64,000 nt of DNA, taken from assembly GCF_017161425.1 (NCBI RefSeq), contig NZ_CP071057.1, forward strand, positions 1,488,001-1,552,000, read 5' to 3'. Positions within the stretch are counted from its first letter, which is position 1, and each line of letters opens with the position of its first letter. The notes beneath the pieces are model-generated. The model did not search any database, had not been told where the DNA came from, and worked only from the letters and a program-made list of their open reading frames with translations. This stretch comes from Marinicauda algicola. Its GTDB lineage: Bacteria > Pseudomonadota > Alphaproteobacteria > Caulobacterales > Maricaulaceae. This document shows, one piece after another, positions 49,862-58,304 of the stretch. A program made the translations under genes and the position numbers.

Positions 49862-52426
49862 ATGACGCGGCCCTGGATCGTGATGAAGTTCGGCGGCACA
49901 TCGGTCGCCGAGCCGGCCAACTGGGACATCATCGCCCGGCTGGCGCGAAAGCACCGCGAGGCCGGAAAGCGCGTGCTCATCGTGCATTCCGCCATCGCGG
50001 GCGTATCGAATGCCCTCGAGGCCCTGCCCCGCGCCGCACTCCAGGGCGAGGGCGAGGCGGCCGCGGAAGCGATCAAGGACCGCCATCGCAGCTTCGCCGC
50101 GGAGGCGGGCCTTGCCGTCGGCCCGGCCCTGCAGGCCCTGTTCGACCGGCTCGACGCGCTGACCGCCGGCATCGCGCTCATCGGCGAGGCGAGCGCGCGC
50201 GTGCGCGCCGAGCTGATGGCGATGGGCGAGCTGATGGCCTCCGCGCTCGGCCTGCAGGCGCTGGAGAAGGCCGGTCTCGCCGTCACCGGTCTCGACGCGC
50301 GCGAAGTCTTCCAGGCGGTCAATGACGGGGCCGATGCGCGTGCCTATCTCGACAACACGGTCTGCGAGGACCCCGATCCGGCTTTGCAGGACAAGCTGAA
50401 GGGGCTCGACCTCGTTCTCACGCAGGGCTTCATCGCGCGCAATTCGCGCGGCGAAACCGTGGTGCTCGGCCGCGGCGGCTCGGACACCTCGGCGGCCTAT
50501 TTCGCCGCCAAGCTCGAGGCGGAAAAGCTCGAGATCTGGACCGACGTGCCGGGGCTCTTCTCGGCCGATCCGCGCCTGACCTCGGGCGCGCGACTCCTGA
50601 AGGCGCTGTCCTACGAGGAGGCCCAGGAAATCGCCACCATGGGCGGAAAGGTCATCCATCCGCGCTGCGTCGGGCCGGCCCGGCGCGCGGGCATCGCAAT
50701 GGAGGTGAAGGACACCTTCCGGCCCGACCTTCCCGGCACGCGCATCTCCGCCGCGCCCGGCGACGACGCGCCGCGCCTGAAGGCGGTGTCGGTGAAGCCC
50801 GGCATCCGCCTCGTGGTGATGGAGGGCGCCGGCATGTGGCGTCAGGCGGGCTTCCTGGCCGACGTGTTTGCGGTGTTCAAGAATTGCGGCGTCTCGGTTG
50901 ACCTCGTCTCGACCTCGGAGACCAACGTCACGGTGAGCCTCGATCCGGATCCGGGGCTCGATGCCGCCCGGCTCGACCGGCTCAAGCGCGAGCTCGAGCC
51001 GCTGTGCCGCGTGCGCATCCTGGAGGATGCCGCGGCGGTCTCCATGGTCGGCTACGGCATCCGGCGCATCCTGCACCAGCTCGCCCCGGCGCTCGAAGCC
51101 TTCCAGGACAAGCCGATCCGCCTGGTCAGCCAGGCCGCGAACGATCTCAACTTCACCGTCGTCGTGGATGCGCCCGAAGGCCGCGCACTCGCCGTGCGCC
51201 TGCACGAGAGCCTGATCGGGCCCTCGCCCGAAACCAGCGTGTTCGGGCCGAGCTGGGCGGAGATCGCCGCGCCGTCCGGTGCGCGCACCGAGCGCGCCCG
51301 GCCCTGGTGGCAGGAGCGGCGAAAGGAGCTCCTCGATCTCGCGCCGAAGACCGGCGGGCTCTATGTCTACGACCTGCCCACGGTCACCGCCCGGGCCAAG
51401 GCGGTGAACTCGCTCGCCTCCATCGACCGGGCGTTCTACGCGATGAAGGCGAACGCCAACCCGCACGTGCTGAAGGCGATCCAGGCGGCCGGCGTCGGCA
51501 TGGAATGCGTGTCGATGGGCGAGGTCGAGCACGCGCGCGAGGTGCTGGACCTTGCGCCGGGCGACATCCTCTTCACCCCCAATTTCGCGCCGCGCGAGGA
51601 GTACGAGGCCGCGCTCAGGCTCGGCGTCCACCTGACGATCGACGGCCTGCACCCCCTGACCGAGTGGCCGGAGCTGTTCGACGGCGCCGAGATCATCCTG
51701 CGCGTCAATCCCGACCGTCCGCGCGGCCACCACGCCCACGTGAAGACGGCCGGCCCGAAGGCCAAGTTCGGCATTGCGCTCGACGCCCTTCCCGCCGCGA
51801 AGGCCGCGGCCGAGGCAGCCGGGGCGCGGGTGGTCGGGCTGCACGCCCATGCCGGCTCCGGCGTCACCGAGCCCGAGCACTGGCGCGAGATCGGGGCGAT
51901 CCTGGCCGAAGCCGCCGCGCGCTTCGAGCACGTGCGCCTCCTCAATCTCGGCGGCGGGCTCGGCGTGCCCGAGGCGCCCGACGCGAAGGCGCTCGATCTC
52001 GCCGGCGTCGAGCAGAACCTGAAGGCCCTGAAGAAGGGCGCGCCCGGCTTCGAGCTGTGGATGGAGCCGGGGCGCTATCTGGTGGCCGAAGCCGGCGTGC
52101 TGCTCACCCGCGTCACGCAGATCAAGCACAGCTTCGGCACGCGCTTCGTGGGGGTCGCCACGGGCATGAACTCGCTGATCCGCCCGGCCCTCTACGGCGC
52201 GCGCCACGAGATCGTGAACCTCTCGAGGCTCGGCGAGGCCCCGGCCGGGCTCGCCTCCATCGTCGGGCCCATCTGCGAGAGCGCGGACCTCCTGGGCGCC
52301 GAGCGGCTGCTCCCTGAGACGGAGGAGGGCGACGTCATGCTGATCGCGACGGCGGGCGCCTACGGGCGGGTCATGAGCAGCTTCTACAACCGGCGCGAAC
52401 CGGCGGGGGAGACCGCATTGGCGTAG
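49862..52426 (+). CDS. lysC-lysA: Bifunctional aspartate kinase / diaminopimelate decarboxylase
   Basis: An 854-residue fusion joining the first and last steps of lysine synthesis. Residues 1-465 are aspartate kinase: KFGGTSV at 9-15, LGRGGSDTSA at 202-211, and two ACT domains (about 315-385 and 390-460) that allow lysine feedback. Residues 485-854 are the PLP decarboxylase: Lys529 in FYAMKANANPHVL, GLHAHAGSGVTEPEH, NLGGGLG and EPGRYLVAEAGVLL. The product also supplies diaminopimelate for peptidoglycan. GGAG is 8 bases before the ATG. Fusion genes of this order are known in Xanthomonadaceae. Confidence 0.96.
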   Translation: MTRPWIVMKFGGTSVAEPANWDIIARLARKHREAGKRVLIVHSAIAGVSNALEALPRAALQGEGEAAAEAIKDRHRSFAAEAGLAVGPALQALFDRLDALTAGIALIGEASARVRAELMAMGELMASALGLQALEKAGLAVTGLDAREVFQAVNDGADARAYLDNTVCEDPDPALQDKLKGLDLVLTQGFIARNSRGETVVLGRGGSDTSAAYFAAKLEAEKLEIWTDVPGLFSADPRLTSGARLLKALSYEEAQEIATMGGKVIHPRCVGPARRAGIAMEVKDTFRPDLPGTRISAAPGDDAPRLKAVSVKPGIRLVVMEGAGMWRQAGFLADVFAVFKNCGVSVDLVSTSETNVTVSLDPDPGLDAARLDRLKRELEPLCRVRILEDAAAVSMVGYGIRRILHQLAPALEAFQDKPIRLVSQAANDLNFTVVVDAPEGRALAVRLHESLIGPSPETSVFGPSWAEIAAPSGARTERARPWWQERRKELLDLAPKTGGLYVYDLPTVTARAKAVNSLASIDRAFYAMKANANPHVLKAIQAAGVGMECVSMGEVEHAREVLDLAPGDILFTPNFAPREEYEAALRLGVHLTIDGLHPLTEWPELFDGAEIILRVNPDRPRGHHAHVKTAGPKAKFGIALDALPAAKAAAEAAGARVVGLHAHAGSGVTEPEHWREIGAILAEAAARFEHVRLLNLGGGLGVPEAPDAKALDLAGVEQNLKALKKGAPGFELWMEPGRYLVAEAGVLLTRVTQIKHSFGTRFVGVATGMNSLIRPALYGARHEIVNLSRLGEAPAGLASIVGPICESADLLGAERLLPETEEGDVMLIATAGAYGRVMSSFYNRREPAGETALA

Positions 52427-52608
52427 AGTGCCGCATCTGCGACCATCGATTTTTTTCGACTTCGAGTGAAACAACCGCCTGCCTGGCTCGTTAACCATAA
52501 CTAGCCCGTTAGGTCACTCTTTGAACGCTGGGGGCCTTTCCGGGCAGCACCGGACGGCTCCGGTTCGTCACCTCCGTCCGGATCGCTGAATCGGCTAAGG
52601 AGGAAATG

Positions 52609-54537
52609 ATGACGCATCGAGACGACGCACGAGGCGTTTCGCAATTGAGCGGTGTGGGGATAGCGACCGCCCTTGTCCTGGGCGTGTCGGCGCCGGCAAT
52701 CGGGCAGAGCATGCCTGTATTCGAACTCGGCGATGCCTCGGCAGATCCGCAACAGGCACGTCAATTCTACGAGGCGGCCTTCGGAAGGCAGAACGCACAG
52801 CGGTCTCTCCGCCAGATCGACCCGACGCAGCTGCCACGCCGGCCCGAATTCCAGCCGCAGGATCTTCAGGGGCCCGACAGGCCGAACCTCGACAAGCAGC
52901 AGGTGGAAAGACCCCGACCCCAACAAATCGATCCGGGCACGTTGCAGCGCCAGCCGATCGATCCCGAGGTGCTGCAGCGCCCCCAAATCGACCCCGATCT
53001 CAGGCAGCCCGAAGTCCGGGAGACCGACACCGCCGTGGTCCTTCGCTCCGGCGAACGCCTCGTCGAGATCGACCGGCGCAGCGGCCACGTTTTCCTGGGC
53101 GACATGTCCCAGCTCTGGGACCCTTCCGGGCTTGCGGACGGGCAAATTCCCGATGAGGATCAGGCTCGGGAACTCGCGCAAAGATTCGCCGAACAGAGCG
53201 AATTCCTGCCGCGTCCGGACGAATACCTGGAGGTGCGGTTCTCGCACATGACCGAGACGGCAACATCCGAGGATACCGGCCGGCCCAACAAGCGTGTGCT
53301 GAACCGGCAGGCCAACTACGTCGCCCGCGTTCGTGTCGACGGGCAATCCTTCCCGGTCGTCGGCGGTGGCGGAGACTTCCAGATATCGGTCGGGCCCAAC
53401 GGCCAGATCGTCGGCGCCCAGGGCGGCTGGCGGGAGATCGAAGGTGTCGCCACCCGGGCCGAGATCCTTCCGCGCGAAGCCGCCCTGGAAGCGGTGGCGC
53501 GCCGCGGCAACGGGGTGGAATATTCCGGTCTCGACGCCGAGCTCGCCTACTACGCGGCGCCCGCTTTCAAGGAGCAGGCTTACCTCACTCCGGTCTGGGT
53601 GGTGACCGGGATGGTCAACGTGCATGGCCAGGAAAGCCCGCTGCGCCCCCAGATCGTCGCGGCGACCGAGCAGTTCGGCCCGGTCTGGGAGCAGTTCCCC
53701 GCCCCCGAACGCGACCCCGATCGGCTCGCGCCGCCGGCCGAGGGCGACGAGATGGAAGAGCGTGAGGGGGGACCCCAGCGTCAGGGCTTCCTGGAATGGC
53801 TCATTCCCACCGCGCACGCCCAGTCGAGCTGGAAGGAATGCGGCACCGACTGGATCGGCGAAAGCCAGGGCCTCGGCGGCAGCTCCGCCAACCGGCAGGG
53901 CTTCATCGACGGCTGTCGAGACGAAAACTGGTCGGTGAATTTCGACTGGGGCGATGAATGGGCATGGGAAAGCGATTTCCACGCCCACGACGACAGCTAT
54001 ATCGACAGCGCGGACCTCGTATTCTTCACCGGCCATGCCAGCCCGAACGGCTGGACGATGAACCCGCCGGACGATGGCGGGATCAATTTCCGCGAGGTGC
54101 GAGGCGGCCGCGACCTGTACGGAAACCAGGACCTCGAATGGCTCATCATTGCCGCGTGCGGGCCGCTTCAGAGCGATCACTTCCAGTCGAACGTGAACAA
54201 CGCCTTCGATCGCTGGCGCGACATTTTCGACGGGATGCACACCTTCCTGGGCTATGGTGCCGTCACGTTCGACAATACCGAGGAAGGCGGGCGCTTCATG
54301 GAACTGACGCGCAATGGCTGGGACGTGATCGATGCCTGGTTCCGCACGGCCCAGGAAATACAGCCCTCCACCAACAGCTGGTCGCCGCCCAATGGGCCGA
54401 CGATCCGCGTCGTGGCGATGTACGCGCATGACGGCGATGACTGCCCGCTCAACGAGAATATTCACGGGCAAGGCACTGTCTGCGCCGACGTGACCAAGCC
54501 CGGCCAGCGGCGCACCATGGTGTGGTCCGGGACCTGA
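52609..54537 (+). CDS. Secreted protein with DUF6345-like, possibly caspase-fold domain
   Basis: A 642-residue exported protein. A signal peptide (ATALVLGVSAPAIGQS) is followed by about 70 residues with four IDPxxLQRxP-like repeats, a beta-rich middle domain (ARVRVDGQSFPVVGGGGDFQ), a PTAHAQ stretch, and a C-terminal domain resembling DUF6345. There a strand ends in FFTGHASPNGW (His476) and 41 residues on WLIIAACGPL (Cys517), the order and spacing of the His/Cys dyad in clan CD peptidases. The usual HG is HA. AAGGAGG is 5 bases before ATG 52609. Function unproven. Confidence 0.7.
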   Translation: MTHRDDARGVSQLSGVGIATALVLGVSAPAIGQSMPVFELGDASADPQQARQFYEAAFGRQNAQRSLRQIDPTQLPRRPEFQPQDLQGPDRPNLDKQQVERPRPQQIDPGTLQRQPIDPEVLQRPQIDPDLRQPEVRETDTAVVLRSGERLVEIDRRSGHVFLGDMSQLWDPSGLADGQIPDEDQARELAQRFAEQSEFLPRPDEYLEVRFSHMTETATSEDTGRPNKRVLNRQANYVARVRVDGQSFPVVGGGGDFQISVGPNGQIVGAQGGWREIEGVATRAEILPREAALEAVARRGNGVEYSGLDAELAYYAAPAFKEQAYLTPVWVVTGMVNVHGQESPLRPQIVAATEQFGPVWEQFPAPERDPDRLAPPAEGDEMEEREGGPQRQGFLEWLIPTAHAQSSWKECGTDWIGESQGLGGSSANRQGFIDGCRDENWSVNFDWGDEWAWESDFHAHDDSYIDSADLVFFTGHASPNGWTMNPPDDGGINFREVRGGRDLYGNQDLEWLIIAACGPLQSDHFQSNVNNAFDRWRDIFDGMHTFLGYGAVTFDNTEEGGRFMELTRNGWDVIDAWFRTAQEIQPSTNSWSPPNGPTIRVVAMYAHDGDDCPLNENIHGQGTVCADVTKPGQRRTMVWSGT

Positions 54538-54560
54538 ACCCGGCCAGGGGGAGACATGGA

Positions 54561-54587
54561 AAGGGCCGCTCGCAGGCGGCCCTTTCT
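54561..54587 (+). terminator. Rho-independent terminator after the DUF6345-like gene
   Basis: AAGGGCCGC (54561-54569) pairs with GCGGCCCTT (54576-54584), followed by TTCTCTT. It separates this gene from the lipoprotein gene downstream. Confidence 0.8.
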
Positions 54588-54618
54588 CTTCGATATGAGC
54601 CGGCCCAGGATATCACCC

Positions 54619-55059
54619 ATGAAGTCCGATCGACCCGCGCGCGCTTGGATGGCACTGCTGGCAGCCGCTCTGACAGCCGCCTGCGCCGACGAGCGCGCAG
54701 GTTCGCCCGGGGATGTCCAGTCGGCAGCCTCGCAACCTTCACAGGCCAGCCCGGCGACGATCGCCAACGGCCTGGCCGGTCAGATCGGCGAGCGCGTCCA
54801 TGTGCAGGGCGTCTATCAGGGATTCATGGTCAGACCCTGCCGGTTTCCCGAAGAGGTGAGACCCACCAGCCTGACCCGGAGCGACTGGCTGCTGCGTCAG
54901 GAGGATGTATGCGTTTATGTGACAGGGGGGCGGCCATCCGGGATCGCGCCTCTGGACACCAGCCGCGTGGGCGAGACTGTGAATGTGATCGCCGAGATAC
55001 GCCAGGATGAGCAGGGCAGGATCTACCTGCTGTTCCTGCAGGGCGAAGTCAGCCCCTGA
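54619..55059 (+). CDS. Small lipoprotein of unknown function
   Basis: A 146-residue lipoprotein: signal MKSDRPARAWMALLAAALTAAC with a lipobox cysteine (LTAAC) at residue 22, a Ser/Gln-rich linker, then an OB-like or barrel-like domain (GERVHVQGVYQGFMVRPCRF, GETVNVIAEIRQDEQGRIYL). Two cysteines in the mature part could pair. Family not recognised. A terminator separates it from the caspase-like gene, so it is probably a separate transcript although the genes may be related in function. Confidence 0.72.
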   Translation: MKSDRPARAWMALLAAALTAACADERAGSPGDVQSAASQPSQASPATIANGLAGQIGERVHVQGVYQGFMVRPCRFPEEVRPTSLTRSDWLLRQEDVCVYVTGGRPSGIAPLDTSRVGETVNVIAEIRQDEQGRIYLLFLQGEVSP

Positions 55060-55150
55060 CCCGGCTTCGTCCGGCGGCAGGCATGTCCGGCGCCCCTCGT
55101 TGGCGGCAAGCGGTGTTGTCGGGAAGACGAGTGAGGGGACCGGGAGAGGG

Positions 55151-55798
55151 CTACAATCCCCCCACCCCGGCCCCGATCAGGCCGGACCCCCTCAGGCCCA
55201 CGATCACGAACTCGACCGCCAGGGCCGCCAGGATGATGCCCATGATGCGGATGGAGACCGTGCGGGCGGTCTGGCTGACCACGCGGTCGAGCAGCGGGGC
55301 GATGATCAGCGCGGCGAACAGCAGCGCGACGACGATGAGGATCACCGCGGCGAACAGGCCTGCGCGCATCGGGGAATCGACCTGCTCGGAGAAGATGATC
55401 AGCGTGGCGATCGTGCCGGGGCCCACCGTCATCGGGATCGTGAACGGGTAGATGCCCGGATTGTCGATGCGCTCCATCTGGCCGCGCTCGCGCTCGGTGC
55501 CCGCGCTCGAGGTGTGACGCGCGCCGGAAATCATCGTCAGCGCGATCTGGAACAGGAGGATGCCGCCCGCGATGCGGAAGCTGTCGATCGCGATGCCGAA
55601 CAGGGCGAGGACCTGCCGGCCGATCAGGGCGATGGCGAAACACGCGACGATCGTGGCGACGACCGCGGTGATCGCGGTCCGGCGCCGGCTCGCCTCGCTC
55701 TCGCCCTCCGTGAGGGAGAGGAAGACGGGCATCGCCGCGAGCGGGTTCAGCATCGCGAAGAAGGCCGCCAGGAAGCGGGTGAAGAATTCGATGTCCAT
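55151..55798 (-). CDS. MarC family membrane protein
   Basis: A 215-residue inner-membrane protein with six hydrophobic helices. FFAMLNPLAAMPVFLSLTEG at the start, GGILLFQIALTMISG and YPFTIPMTVGPGTIATLIIF match the MarC/UPF0056 family. The family was once linked to multiple antibiotic resistance but that role was withdrawn; its transport function is unclear. Genes on both sides are on other units; the 311 bases upstream hold a dispersed repeat and the nrdB terminator. Confidence 0.92.
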   Translation of the reverse strand: MDIEFFTRFLAAFFAMLNPLAAMPVFLSLTEGESEASRRRTAITAVVATIVACFAIALIGRQVLALFGIAIDSFRIAGGILLFQIALTMISGARHTSSAGTERERGQMERIDNPGIYPFTIPMTVGPGTIATLIIFSEQVDSPMRAGLFAAVILIVVALLFAALIIAPLLDRVVSQTARTVSIRIMGIILAALAVEFVIVGLRGSGLIGAGVGGL

Positions 55799-55937
55799 CG
55801 CGCCGCCCCCGGCCCGTTTCGCACCGCGAGATGCCGCGGCGGGCCCGGCGTACGCACTTCTCCGGCGCGGTTCAAGTTTCCCGGTGCGCGCATTGGCGCA
55901 AGGGCGGGGTGCGGAATTGCGCGCTCTCGTTTCCCGG

Positions 55938-55959
55938 CGAAAGGCGGGACCCAGGGATC
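55938..55959 (-). repeat. Interspersed repeat, copy 2
   Basis: Read on the minus strand, GATCCCTGGGTCCCGCCTTT and the next two bases match the segment at 33358-33379 with one difference. Confidence 0.65.
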
Positions 55960-56052
55960 GAAGGGCGCAACGCGCGATGCCGCGCGCGGCTTCTCCCGGG
56001 CCGCGGCTTTCGCCGGGGAGCGATCGGCGTGCGTGCCAAGCCCATCACTCGA

Positions 56053-56081
56053 CAAAAACCCCGGCGTCTGGCGCCGGGGTT
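56053..56081 (-). terminator. Rho-independent terminator after nrdB
   Basis: ACCCCGGCG (56058-56066) pairs with CGCCGGGGT (56072-56080); on the minus strand the hairpin is followed by TTTTT, about 30 bases beyond the nrdB stop. Confidence 0.85.
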
Positions 56082-56109
56082 CTGCAGAGCCGGAGATGGC
56101 TGAGCCGTC

Positions 56110-57150
56110 CTACTCCGCCGGCAGCTCGTTCGCGGTCTTCTTCGTCTTCCAGACGTCGAACTGCGACCAGACGCCGTCATCGCCGTGCCAGTCGCCCTTG
56201 GTCGCGCCCTTGGAGTATTCGGTGGCGCGCGCCTCGAAGAAATTGGCGTGCTCGACGCCGTTGAGGATCTCGGTCAGCCAGGGCAGCGGGTGCTCCTTGA
56301 TGCCGTAGATCGGGTCGAGCTTGAGCTGGCCCATGCGCCAGTCGGCGATGTAGCGGATATAGGCCTTGATGTCGGCCGGGGTCATGCCTTCCACCGGGCC
56401 CATCTCGAAGGCGAGATCGATGAACTTGTCTTCCAGCGCCACCACCGTCTCGCAGCATTCGCGGATGCGGTCCTTGACCCGCTGGGTCAGCGCGCCGCTC
56501 TCCTCGGCGAAGGTGTGGAAGGTCTTGATCATGCCCTCGCAGTGCAGGGACTCGTCGCGGATCGACCAGGTCACGATCTGGCCCATGCCCTTCATCTTGT
56601 TGAAGCGCGGGAAGTTCATCAGCATCGCGAAGCTGGCGAAGAGCTGCAGGCCCTCGGTGAACGCGCCGAACACGGCCATCGAGGTCAGGAGGTCCTCGTC
56701 GGTATCGACGCCGAAGCGGCCGAGATAGTCGTGCTTGGCCGCCATCTCCTCGTACTCCATGAAGGCGGAGAACTCGGAATCGGGCATGCCGATGGTTTCC
56801 AGAAGCAGGGCGTAGGCCGCGATGTGGATCGTCTCCATGTTGGAGAAGGCGGCCATCATCATGCGCACTTCAACCGGCTTGAAGAGCGGCATGTAGTTTT
56901 CCATGTAGTTCGCGCCGACCTCGACGTCGGACTGCGTGAAGAAGCGGAAGATCTGCGTGAGCAGATTGCGCTCCTCCTCGGTCAGCTTCGTCGCCCAGTC
57001 CTTGCAGTCCTCGCCCAGCGGCACCTCCTCGGGCATCCAGTGGACCTGCTGCTGCTTCTTCCAGAACTCGTAGGCCCAAGGATAGCGGAAGGGCTTGTAG
57101 CTCAGCGAGGGGGTGAGCAGGCCGGGGCGGTCGGAAACGGGCGTGGTCAT
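56110..57150 (-). CDS. nrdB: Class Ia ribonucleotide reductase beta subunit
   Basis: A 346-residue di-iron/tyrosyl-radical subunit for deoxynucleotide synthesis. Iron ligands are visible in FFTQSDVEVGANYMENYMPL, NMETIHIAAYALLLETIG and SIRDESLHCEGMIKTFH, and the C-terminal tail ends with the acidic/aromatic NELPAE region expected to dock to NrdA. nrdA is not adjacent. Control by NrdR is likely from the box at 57204-57219, and a DnaA-like box lies further upstream. Confidence 0.96.
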   Translation of the reverse strand: MTTPVSDRPGLLTPSLSYKPFRYPWAYEFWKKQQQVHWMPEEVPLGEDCKDWATKLTEEERNLLTQIFRFFTQSDVEVGANYMENYMPLFKPVEVRMMMAAFSNMETIHIAAYALLLETIGMPDSEFSAFMEYEEMAAKHDYLGRFGVDTDEDLLTSMAVFGAFTEGLQLFASFAMLMNFPRFNKMKGMGQIVTWSIRDESLHCEGMIKTFHTFAEESGALTQRVKDRIRECCETVVALEDKFIDLAFEMGPVEGMTPADIKAYIRYIADWRMGQLKLDPIYGIKEHPLPWLTEILNGVEHANFFEARATEYSKGATKGDWHGDDGVWSQFDVWKTKKTANELPAE

Positions 57151-57203
57151 GGCTCAGGTCTCGTTCGAGGCTGGAATCGGTGGCACGGGATCGGCCCGGG
57201 CAG

Positions 57204-57219
57204 TGTCTATATATAGTGG
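57204..57219 (-). promoter_or_regulatory. NrdR box upstream of nrdB
   Basis: The core CTATATATAG with flanking TG matches the NrdR consensus acaCwATATAwwGtgt at about 13 of 16 positions, 54 bases before the nrdB start. NrdR represses ribonucleotide reductase genes when dATP is high. A second helically phased box is not obvious. Confidence 0.65.
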
Positions 57220-57254
57220 TTAAGAGCGCGCAAACGTCCACCCCTTGTGACAAT

Positions 57255-57263
57255 TTATCCACG
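57255..57263 (+). promoter_or_regulatory. DnaA-box-like sequence upstream of nrdB
   Basis: TTATCCACG differs by one base from the consensus TTATCCACA, 105 bases before nrdB. DnaA regulates nrdAB in E. coli, so a role here is plausible, but a single 8-of-9 match in 64 kb can be chance. Confidence 0.4.
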
Positions 57264-57435
57264 GAATGGTGCAGGCGGACCGTCCGGTCTTCCAGGCGGC
57301 AGAACCGTCTAGACGGTCAGACTGCGCGCCCGGCCGCGCCTTAGCAAGCGCGCGGGGGCATCATCGGCACTGGAAACTTCGCGCCCCGGCGCGTATCTCC
57401 CTTCGCGAACGCCAGACAGACGCGGAGCCCAGCCC

Positions 57436-58215
57436 ATGCTCGTCCTCCTCTCCCCGGCCAAGCAGCTCGACTTCAAGGAAGAACGCCCGGAGCTGTTCGC
57501 CACGCGCCCGGCGCTCATGTCCCGCACGGCGGAGCTGGCGCAGACCACGGCGAAGCTCTCGGCCGGCCAGCTCAAGGCGCTGATGGACATTTCCGACGAT
57601 CTCGCCGAGCTCAACCGGGAGCGCTTCCGCGCCTTCGATCCGCACAGCGAAGAGGGAAAGCCCGCCGCGCTCGCCTTCAACGGAGAGGTCTATCGCGGGC
57701 TCGACGCGGCCACGCTCTCCAAGGAGGACCTGGTCTGGGCGCAGGACCATGTCCGCATCCTGTCCGGGCTCTACGGCGCGCTGCGCCCGCTCGACGCGAT
57801 CCAGCCCTACCGCCTGGAAATGGGTACCCGGCTGAAGACCGGGAAGGGCGCGAGCCTCTACGATTTCTGGGGCACCGACATCCGCGAAGAGCTCGAGCGC
57901 GTGATGGACGCCTCCGGCCAGAGGGTCGTCGTCAATCTCGCCTCCAACGAATACGCCAGGGCGGCCCGGCTGAAGGAGATCGACGCGCGCGTCATCGATG
58001 TCGACTTCAAGGAGGAGAAGGACGGACAGCTGCGCGCGCTCATGGTCTACGCCAAGAAGGCGCGCGGCCTTATGGCCCGCTGGATCATCGAGAACCGCGT
58101 GACCGACCCGGACCGGCTCGAGGCGTTCGACCTGGACGGCTATCGCCACGACCCGCAGGGTTCGGGCCGGGACAAGCTGCTCTTCACCCGGCCGCAGCCG
58201 GAGAAGAAGCGCTAG
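57436..58215 (+). CDS. yaaA: Peroxide stress protein YaaA
   Basis: A 259-residue protein matching the YaaA/DUF328 family throughout: MLVLLSPAKQLDFKE, RFRAFDPHSEEGKPAALAFN, RILSGLYGALRPLDAIQPYR, VVNLASNEYARAARL and VIDVDFKEEKDGQLRALMVY. YaaA lowers free iron and limits oxidative DNA damage in E. coli. The gene is divergent from nrdB across the 285-base region with the NrdR box. Confidence 0.95.
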   Translation: MLVLLSPAKQLDFKEERPELFATRPALMSRTAELAQTTAKLSAGQLKALMDISDDLAELNRERFRAFDPHSEEGKPAALAFNGEVYRGLDAATLSKEDLVWAQDHVRILSGLYGALRPLDAIQPYRLEMGTRLKTGKGASLYDFWGTDIREELERVMDASGQRVVVNLASNEYARAARLKEIDARVIDVDFKEEKDGQLRALMVYAKKARGLMARWIIENRVTDPDRLEAFDLDGYRHDPQGSGRDKLLFTRPQPEKKR

Positions 58216-58304
58216 CGCCGCACCGTCGCGCTTGACGAACGCCGGCTTCCGGCCTCTTTTTGCAGTGCAGCAGCAGTTTTCAACGCTTGTGGAGTTTCTC
58301 GCCG

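Larger units (their letters stand above)
55799..56109. other. Intergenic region with repeat and terminator
   Basis: These 311 bases hold no gene that I can support. They contain the second copy of the 22-base dispersed repeat (55938-55959) within a longer GC-rich hairpin-prone stretch, and the nrdB terminator. Confidence 0.6.

Noticed and set aside
49712-52498. Very long open frame on the minus strand opposite the lysC-lysA gene
   Set aside because: The plus strand encodes a complete, recognised enzyme with catalytic motifs. The antisense translation is rich in Arg, His, Glu and Ala with no family match, as usual for GC-rich DNA.
52501-54471. Long open frame on the minus strand opposite the secreted candidate peptidase
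   Set aside because: The plus-strand gene has a signal peptide, a strong ribosome-binding site and sensible domains; the antisense frame has none.
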